DNA from: Gnetum montanum
Taxonomy: Eukaryota; Streptophyta; Gnetopsida; Gnetales; Gnetaceae
Direction: 5' to 3'
DNA: 64,000 nt
Assembly (NCBI GenBank): GCA_015680685.1
Contig: MNCI01002119.1
Coordinates: forward strand, 614,731 to 678,730
Under the pieces are notes generated by a model. It saw nothing but the letters and a program-made list of their open reading frames with translations, did not search any database and was not told where the DNA came from. Each line of letters begins with the position of its first letter. The first letter of the stretch is position 1. The position numbers and the translations under genes were made by a program. Positions 57,361 to 64,000 of this stretch are shown here, in pieces.

Positions 57361-57381
57361 AGTCCCCTGCAACGGTGCCAA
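57361..57381 (-). other. RT8 primer-binding site
   Basis: Minus strand TTGGCACCGTTGCAGGGGAC immediately after the LTR end; 15 of the first 18 positions from TGG match the Athila-type TGGCGCCGTTGCCGGGGA or differ by a transition. Confidence 0.8.
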
Positions 57382-58258
57382 TGATGAGCGGCTAGGTACC
57401 CCTACGCCCAACCATGCGAATCACGGGTGTTCACATGTGACTCGGTCGAATTTCGTACACTATAAGCACTTAACATACACCAGACCTCTAACTAGCAAAA
57501 CGCTTTGTTAGAATGATTGTTGTCTTCTCAATCTCACTTGGCAATGGTTAAGTGAGATTGAGGCAACTGATTTTTATAGTTTTTACTTTACCTTTTGGCA
57601 TCTAATTAAGGTACGGAAAGTAAGGAATGAAATATTATCTAACCTATAATTATCCTAATATGTATCCTAACTATTCCTAGCATAAGTATCCGATCCCATC
57701 TTCCAGGCACGTCTTGAGCATTTCCTAACCACTACTAGGTTACCAGACATTAGGCATCACTGGGTTATCAAGTGTTGGATTTACATTTGAGATGGTCATA
57801 CCTATGGCTTCTATGAACTGTAAATGAGTGATAACAATTAAACTAGTAATAAGAGAAACTTAAGTAATTATCAAAGCATAGAAACATTAAACTATTAAAT
57901 GCAATAAATGACTAAGTCCAAATGCTGCAAGGAATGGTTGAAAGCTCATCTTTATTGTCGTTCACGCCAATGGGCTCAGATACATCAGCGCTTGAATAAA
58001 GAGTCAGACACCTTCTTTACACCTACTTTGGGCACTTGGAAAATATTCTATCTCCTTCGGGAACAAACTACAAGAGCTTCGCTACAACTGACAACAAGGT
58101 ACCTCAATGAGGTGGAAGGCCCTCTTATTTATAGGTCGAAATAGGTGCTGCATAAACGGGGCCACGTCGACACATGGAAGGATGTGTCGAATTGGCCGCG
58201 TATACAGGGTCCTGTATACATGGCCTAGTAAATGCAGCTACCAACAAACACTTCATCA
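57382..58258 (-). repeat. RT8 5' LTR
   Basis: 877 bp, TGATGAGCGG...ACTTCATCA. TATA (CCTATAAATAAGAGG) is at 58133-58126 on the minus strand. The tip has the dyad GTATACAGG (58200-58208), two spacer bases, CCTGTATAC (58211-58219). Confidence 0.88.
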
Positions 58259-59060
58259 ATCATTATTCAAACCAATGTTAGATAGTAGACATGAAGAAGA
58301 TGTGGGACCTTGAAAATAGCTATCTGTAGGTTCAGTCATTTGAAGGGGAACGAGAGTTTGAAACATGGTATTGGTCATTGGAAAAAGTGGTAAAGGTAGA
58401 GGACTAGATTGCATGGGGTTACTAACACTCATCATCCCAAACTGGGTTTATATGCTATTCATCAGGGTAATTTGTTCCAACTCGGTGGCTTTAGCCATTA
58501 CTCGTATTTTTGTTATGTTAGGATCAGATTTGATGACATAGGCAAAGAATGAGTTAATAGTGGACAAGTAAAAATTGAGGATGCCACTAGGTTGTGGGCA
58601 CATCTCACTTGGCACATAAGCAAGCTAGTGTAGGAAGCTTTAGGTTGTAATCCCAGACATTTTCCCTAGGTATTTTCCTCAAGTTTGTGAAATTGCTTAA
58701 TGTCATGGCTAGGCTCATGAGCTTGTCAAACTAAATTAGAAACTTATTTTTAAACTCCTACCATGAGTCAATGGAGGCATTATGGAGCATCAAAAACCAT
58801 TGGGTGGTTTTGCTTCTAAAAGTTGTCACAAATACCCTACACGCTACATCATTTTGTACAATGTTATGGATGCCTAGTAAGGTTTCAAAACATTGTATAT
58901 GTTGGCAGGCATCACTAGTAGGGATTGTGGGATCGTAGAATAAGTTTATGTTTTGGAGTGATTTTGGGATATCGTAGTAGTTGATAAAGTTAAAGGGGTT
59001 GCTCACCAAGGGAGTTGGGGGTTGATTGGCTACCATCCTAGTTCTAGTTCTCCTAGGGAT
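58259..59060 (-). pseudogene. RT7 gag, N-terminal part
   Basis: The sense frame RRTRTRMVANQPPTPLV is followed by a 92-codon open piece (58758-59036) with HIQCFETLLGIHNIVQND and KTTQWFLMLHNASIDSW, near identical to RT4 gag; a stop follows where RT4 has Gln (SW-Q-EF). The rest (NFTNLRK, ENVWDYNLK) is frame-shifted. It ends at RT8. One useful point: at codon IVQND this copy is open where RT4 has its first stop. Confidence 0.75.
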
Positions 59061-59698
59061 GAAACTTGGAAAATGTGAAGCTCATTACTTCCTTAGTGTA
59101 AAGTGACATGTAGTTGGTCAGCTAGGGGCATAGGAGAGTTTGTTCATAAAACAAAATTTATAGAATATAAATGTTAAAATGAAACTATAAAATTGAATGA
59201 AAAGAAAAAAAAATATTACAATAATATATATTTTCTAATTAAAAGAAAACACTAAAATATGCTATTTAAAAAAATTCAAAATAAAAATAAATGCATGAAA
59301 TTGCAACATTTATAAAATTTAAAAGGAAAACAGTAAAGTGAAAACTTTCAAAAAACTAAATTTAAAATTAAATAATTAAATAAAACCACCTTACCAAAGT
59401 CGGGACTCACGTAAGGACTGCCAAAACAAAAATCTAAAAATGGGACTAGGAAAAATGGGGGTTTAGTAATTTGAAAACAAGATTCTAGTAATGGCAATTT
59501 TTAGAAAATAGAAAACATCAATTTTTCAAAAAAGGGTAGAAAATAAAAGGGTTTGAAGACAGAGGTTTTAAGCAAAAAAATTCAAAAAGTTCCAAAATAG
59601 GATTGAGAAACAAAATAGGTACAAGAAAAATGGCAAGAAAAACTAATATGGGAAAACAAAAGGTTGGAAAATTAGCCCTACTTCTAGTGCCAAAAAGG
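59061..59698 (-). other. RT7 leader and primer-binding site
   Basis: A-rich on the plus strand, no gene. Next to the LTR the minus strand reads CCTTTTTGGCACTAGAAGTA, so the primer site probably starts at TGGCACTAGAAG. The leader aligns with 12180-12784 of RT4. Confidence 0.55.
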
Positions 59699-60017
59699 TG
59701 TTGATGTGTAAATTTTGGAGACACCAACATAAGGAAAAAACTTGTTTGAAGAGACTATTGCCTAGGGCACCTCTTGTATGGGTACAAAAACCTGGGAGTA
59801 GTCTTAGCTGGAGAGGGCCATGTGACATTACAAAAAAAAAGGCAATTAAACTAGTAAATTGGGGAATTTGGATTGAGAAAAAGTCTTGAATTCCGAGACT
59901 TAATGAAGATACAATAGTTAACTACCAAAATTAAACTTTCCTTGGTCCCTTGCTACTATTGCCAGTTCATGCAGTCAGTCTGTCACGGATGTTGCTACCA
60001 CTGACATTGCTTATAAT

Positions 60018-60070
<53 letters not shown>

Positions 60071-61491
60071 ATCTTATGTTCCACCACCACATGCCTCACT
60101 GTTCCCTACCATGCAGCTTGTCGTTGGTGGAAGAAAACCCAAGGAGGCTACTTGTTGTAGCTGCACCATTGCCAAAGAAAAGTGAACCCTACCGTAGTTG
60201 CTGCAACATTATCATGCCAATAATGGAGCCACTACTGATGTGCCATTGTTGATGTGACTATGCTAGGCAAGAGAGAGACACACTACGTTAGGAGGTCACC
60301 TGCCACCCTCACGTGTTGCACCACACACATTGTTCCATCTACATTGCTGTAAACATGTAGTAGCAACTGCTAGGGAAGAGACTATTGCATTGACCACCTA
60401 TTAACTGCCACTAACATGCCATAATGATAGGAGGATTTTGGATCTGTCTACCATGGTTCACTATAGCTGTCATGTGCCCTATGCCACTGCCAGCAATGTG
60501 CTATCACTGTTGACTATCCTGTGTTGCGATCATCGCCCACAGCTCCATGGAACTACCACTGCTATTGGATGTTTATCTCTATCGTGTCTTTGAAGCATGG
60601 AAGTTTATAGATGAGTCTATCATGGAATGTCCATTACTACTCATGTGTCAGAGAGCCACCTATAGTCATCCACATTGTCTACTCTGAGCTACGTCCACTA
60701 CTACTAACAAGAAAGAGAGAAGGTTGCCGACTAGAAGGCAAAAAGAAAAGAAAGAGATTGTTGCCTCCTCCCTGCTAGTGCTGAGCCCTTCCCCTAGATT
60801 CAATTCCCTTGTTGCTACTACCTTGCTCCTATTTTATAGTAGTCACCAACCACCATGATGCTTGAATGCCCATACCCACATAAGTTACAAGCATCCTAGT
60901 AATGCTTGCCACTCTAGCCGTTACACCACCCAACATCTCTGTGTAACTCCTACCACATCCATCGTAAGTTACGCCACCATGAATGCCTCCATGTAACTCC
61001 CAACACCATCAATGTAACCATTACCACAATAACTACATGCCTGCACAATTACATGACACAAATAACTAATACCCTTTTAGCATTACATGCTTGAATTATG
61101 CTTAGTTAGCATCCAAATGGCAATTCAAAATCACATGAATTATGTTGGCTAAGTAATGTATTTTAAATAATAGAACTTTAGATATGACACTAACATATAT
61201 AACCAGGATTAAAATCCTATATCCAATAAAGAGCATGCTTGTTAATAAAATTTATGACAAGAAATCTATGACTCCACTTAACCTAGTGGTCATTGTGCAT
61301 ACTAAATCTAATAAGTTGTCTCTAACTTGAAAATCCAAAAGTAGAACATGCTTTCTCACTTTATTCTAGTAGCACTGTAATCTCAGAAATTATTTATAAG
61401 AAAGAGACTACCAATACATCATATATTCATCATGTATATGTATTTGTTAATCATGGTCCCATGCTTAGCATGGGCAAGGTTGACATCAACA
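59699..61491 (-). repeat. RT7 5' LTR
   Basis: 1,793 bp bounded by perfect nine-base inverted ends TGTTGATGT and ACATCAACA. It contains an (AG)n run at about 60020-60066, much longer than the ~19-bp equivalent in the 3' LTR, which explains most of the length difference. Confidence 0.88.
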
Positions 61492-61496
61492 AGTAC

Positions 61497-63388
61497 ATTA
61501 AAGAAACCTACCTATTTTAGAACAATTTCTAAGGACCATCAAAATCAAATATATCACCATCTTCTATTTGGTTGAGAGAATAGTAGAGGCCCTTGGATTA
61601 CCAAATACTAGGGTGAAGGTAGTAGAGATATCAAGTAAGGCAAACTTGGAGGCAAAGAAAGAATGGGTCTAATGGTGCTATGGAGTGGATCATAAGGGGT
61701 ACGATGCCTTGAACAAGGTGGAGATAACCTACTTTAAGATCATGGCCTATCCCCTTAATCTAGTAGTGAGGCTAAGTAAGATGATTGCCTTCTTTGCTAA
61801 GGCATGCATGGCCCTAAGTGAAAGATTTCAAGTCAACCTACCCTAGCTCATCTTCTTTGAAGTAAAGAAGCATTTCAAGGAAAATGAGTAAGAAGACACT
61901 TTCCTTGCCCTACCTTATCAGAAAACTCTATAAAAGGGAAGCGATATACTAATATGCTAACAATGTGGTTTGCATAACTCTTGTCATATCAGGGTAGGAG
62001 ATGATTAAGGATAAGCCACCTACTAACCTTCAAGATGAGGAGTAGCCACCACCACTACTTGCAGCACGAAAGATGGTGTTAGAAATGCTAGTAGCTACTA
62101 AATTTCTAAGGAAACTTAGGGAGTAGTTACTATAACAATAAGCCTTTGGAGGTGGTGGAGAATCCTCTGTGTACAAAACGATCATGAGCCACTTGAACAA
62201 GGTCACAAGGATCATTAGCTGGATGAAGAATGAGATGATATTGCTATTCTTCTCATAGAGAACCCAAGCTCCTAGTCACTCGAATCCCAACACTAGAGAA
62301 GTCACCATTTCCATCCTAAGACAAGGATTTCCCGAAATCTCTAGAAATGCAACAACCTTTTTTGTGATGCTAGAAGAAGGTGAGGGAGCAACAATCTTGC
62401 TCATGTCATACAAGAGTTAGAAAACAGTAGCAAAGGTGGTGGAAGATGAAATTGAAGAGGCCTTGAGTGCTCCTACAACAATTGTCCATGATGTTGCTAC
62501 CATGGAAAATGTACAAGCATCAATAAGAGCCAGAAGGAGAGGGATGAGTGTAATCCAACACAAGGAATTATTGGAATGACTAGTTAGAGCCAAGCAACCT
62601 ATGTGAGAGATCTTTCATATCTCGAAAGATATTTCTACTACCTATTCTCAACTACTGGAGACAAGGGGTAAGCTGCTAGTAGTAAACATGTAACTCAAGA
62701 AGGTGACTATTAGTAATTAACAATTAGCTACTAAGGTTGCAAAACCCAAAGCCCACTTGTCAAATCCTACCATTCTTAGATTAGAGCTCATAAGGGATGA
62801 AGCTTTTCAATAGCTTCAATAAAAATATCAAGATGCTAAGAATGCAAAGGAGATGACAATCTTTGATGCATCACTATCAGAGGTAATGATGAATTTCTCT
62901 AGTTGTGACCTTTAATAAATTTAGAAGGAAAATCTTACACTGACCCATGACAATCATCGCCTACAAAATGCTAAGTAGCAAAAGGACCAAATGATTGAGT
63001 ACACTCACCAGTAGTAGGAACAACTTGCTAATGTAAACTTGGATGTGAGAAGGTTGGCTACAAAGAGTAGAAATCTCTTGATTGAGGAGTTTCGTGCCCT
63101 TTGTTAACATATTGTAATTGAGATCACCACCTAGAAAAATGAGGCCTTAAAGTATGAATGAGCCAAGAACCACTACAAGGACTAGGTCAGAATGCTCAAA
63201 GAGATCATTGAAAAGGAAATCAAGTTGGGGAAGGAAAAGGTGAACGAAACCTTCTAGCAACTCTAGCAAAGAGGTGATGTGTAATGGCCCATCTTGGATG
63301 CTCTCAACACCTACAAACAAGTAAAGATCTACTTAAATGAGCTACAAATTAAGAAGATAATTGAGTACATGAAACTATCCAACATCTG
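61497..63388 (+). pseudogene. Extra 3' ORF, RT6 copy, C-terminal part
   Basis: Follows the RT7 target copy AGTAC (61492-61496) and continues IKETYLF, a stop replacing Trp (TGG to TAG), then IKYITIFYLVERIVEALGLP, EAKKEWV-WCYGVDHKGYD and KIMAYPLNLVVRLSKMIAFF, all aligned with RT8. Later EGEGATILLMSYK, IQHKELLE, STTYSQLLETRGKLLV, RDEAFQ and long heptad-like segments (NLDVRRLATKSRNLL, KNEALKYE-AKNHYKD) follow to KIYLNELQIKKIIEYMKLSN, where RT11 starts. It lacks the last ~190 codons. Stops are numerous but aligned residues keep their character. Confidence 0.75.
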
Positions 63389-64000
63389 TGATGAGCCACA
63401 ATATCGTGGCCTACCTCATTTTCTATAAATAAGAGGTGGCTTCCCTTGTTCTGGGGAGTTAGACTTAGACCATTAGCTAAACTCTTGTAGTTTTACCATT
63501 CCAGAGTTAGAATAATTCTTGTGTGCCTGCAGTAGGAGTCATAGAGTGAATGGATGTTTATTCAAACAATTTGTACCTGAGCACATATTTTTGTATGGTA
63601 ATAAAGATGAACTTTATGATAAACCTTGTGGCATACAGATTAAGCTAAATAGTAATTAATTATTGATGAATGTTTAAATGCTTTCCTAGTTAATTAATCT
63701 CTCTCTCAATCCTTGACTCTCCTAGTTAAGTACACTCAGTATGACTGCTTCGAGCATGTGTGTAGCGCTTGGTAACCCAGTAACGATTAGCGTTTGGTAA
63801 TCCCAGCAGCGTTGCACTGGTTCAGGATGTGTGCGGCAAGTGGGAATAGATACTAGTATTGGGAACAATTAGAACTTAGTTAGTGAATAGTTAATCAAAG
63901 TTATTCACTTAGTTCTCTTTACCTTCCCCCTATTAGCATAAGACCTTAAAAAGATAAAATTTATAAAAATCATATACCTCAAGCTTACTTAACCATACAA
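63389..64000 (+). repeat. RT11: Athila-like LTR, open at the window edge
   Basis: Begins TGATGAGCCACAATATCGTGGCC; the GATATC-type tip and then CTATAAATAAGAGG (about 63424-63437) show plus orientation. It continues past the window end at the ACTTAACCATACAA block. The left flank ATCTG (63384-63388) is the candidate target. It interrupts the RT6 extra ORF. Whether it is a solo LTR or the 5' LTR of another element cannot be told. Confidence 0.8.

Larger units (their letters stand above)
39808..58258 (-). mobile_element. RT8: Athila-like element with extra ORF, pol deleted, inside RT7
   Basis: Minus-strand element, 18,451 bp including RT9 (about 10.5 kb without it). Order: 5' LTR 57382-58258, primer-binding site, gag, protease, start of the pol linker, then a deletion that removes RT, RNase H and integrase, 3' tail, internal promoter-like region, extra ORF (51781-50865 continuing at 42894-40935) and 3' LTR 39808-40725. 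Flanks are GTCAT (39803-39807) and ATCAT (58259-58263). It keeps gag, protease and the extra ORF but no polymerase, so it was probably mobilised in trans (inference). Confidence 0.85.
34691..61491 (-). mobile_element. RT7: long-LTR non-autonomous element inside RT6, split by RT8
   Basis: Minus-strand element with 5' LTR 59699-61491, leader, gag (58259-59060 continuing at 39802-39100), protease, integrase tail, 3' noncoding region and 3' LTR 34691-36447. It is flanked by GGTAC (34686-34690) and AGTAC (61492-61496). Without RT8 it is about 8.35 kb. It shares with RT4 the direct fusion of protease to integrase tail. Confidence 0.85.
34230..63388 (+). mobile_element. RT6: Athila-like element (extra-ORF part), split by RT7
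   Basis: Plus-strand remnant consisting mainly of the extra 3' ORF (34276-34690 and 61497-63388). RT7 separates the two halves. Removing RT7 and one copy of its target restores the aligned reading GEWY-IKETYLF across the junction, matching GEWYLGETYLF of RT8, which proves the two halves were once contiguous. Pol, gag and its own LTRs are not seen. The right side is cut by the LTR RT11 within the ORF. Confidence 0.8.

Overview
This 64-kb window looks like nuclear DNA from a seed plant with a large, repeat-rich genome. It has one plant-type R2R3-MYB gene with the standard three-exon structure, and almost everything else is nested, decayed LTR retrotransposons. I see no rRNA, tRNA, CRISPR or bacterial operon structure. 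The species cannot be fixed from the sequence; the deep nesting of old elements would suit a gymnosperm or another large-genome lineage (inference).

Two retrotransposon families dominate. The 'Athila-like' family has 0.8-0.9 kb LTRs (TGATGA...TCATCA), a primer-binding site of the TGGCRCCGTTGC-GGGGA type, gag, a protease with an LLDSG-type site, and Athila-lineage reverse transcriptase, RNase H and integrase. Some members carry a further ORF of about 950 codons between pol and the 3' LTR. The 'long-LTR' family has 1.75-2.0 kb LTRs (TGTTGATG...CATCAACA). It is non-autonomous here: gag and protease are followed directly by the C-terminal tail of integrase.

Elements are named RT1-RT11. RT1 (1 to ~1812, -) is a less decayed unclassified element with a palindromic-repeat promoter. 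RT2 (~1813-4944, -) and RT3 (4945-~10130, -) are Athila-like; RT3 carries the extra ORF. RT4 (10480-28687, +) is a long-LTR element split by RT5 (15810-25655, -), the only element here with a complete gag-pro-RT-RH-IN layout. From 28688 to ~34230 is a gene island holding the MIXTA-type MYB gene (29805-31965, -). RT6 (~34230-63388, +) is Athila-like with the extra ORF. It is split by RT7 (34691-61491, -, long-LTR), which is split by RT8 (39808-58258, -, Athila-like with the extra ORF), which is split by RT9 (42900-50859, -, Athila-like), which is split by solo LTR RT10 (46106-46986, containing the N gap). RT11 (63389 to the window end, +) is an LTR inserted in RT6.

The most interesting candidate system is the extra ORF. 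Three copies (RT3, RT6, RT8) share a globular N-terminal half and a long coiled-coil C-terminal half. An AG dinucleotide directly precedes its ATG in four copies. In RT3 and RT8 a TATA box lies 0.4-0.6 kb upstream with large palindromes of the same sequence type as those in that element's own LTR. A hairpin with compensatory changes is also conserved in the sense-strand tail of RT5, RT8 and RT9. Pol has been deleted independently in RT8 and RT9 at nearly the same upstream point, whereas RT5 kept pol and lost the extra ORF.
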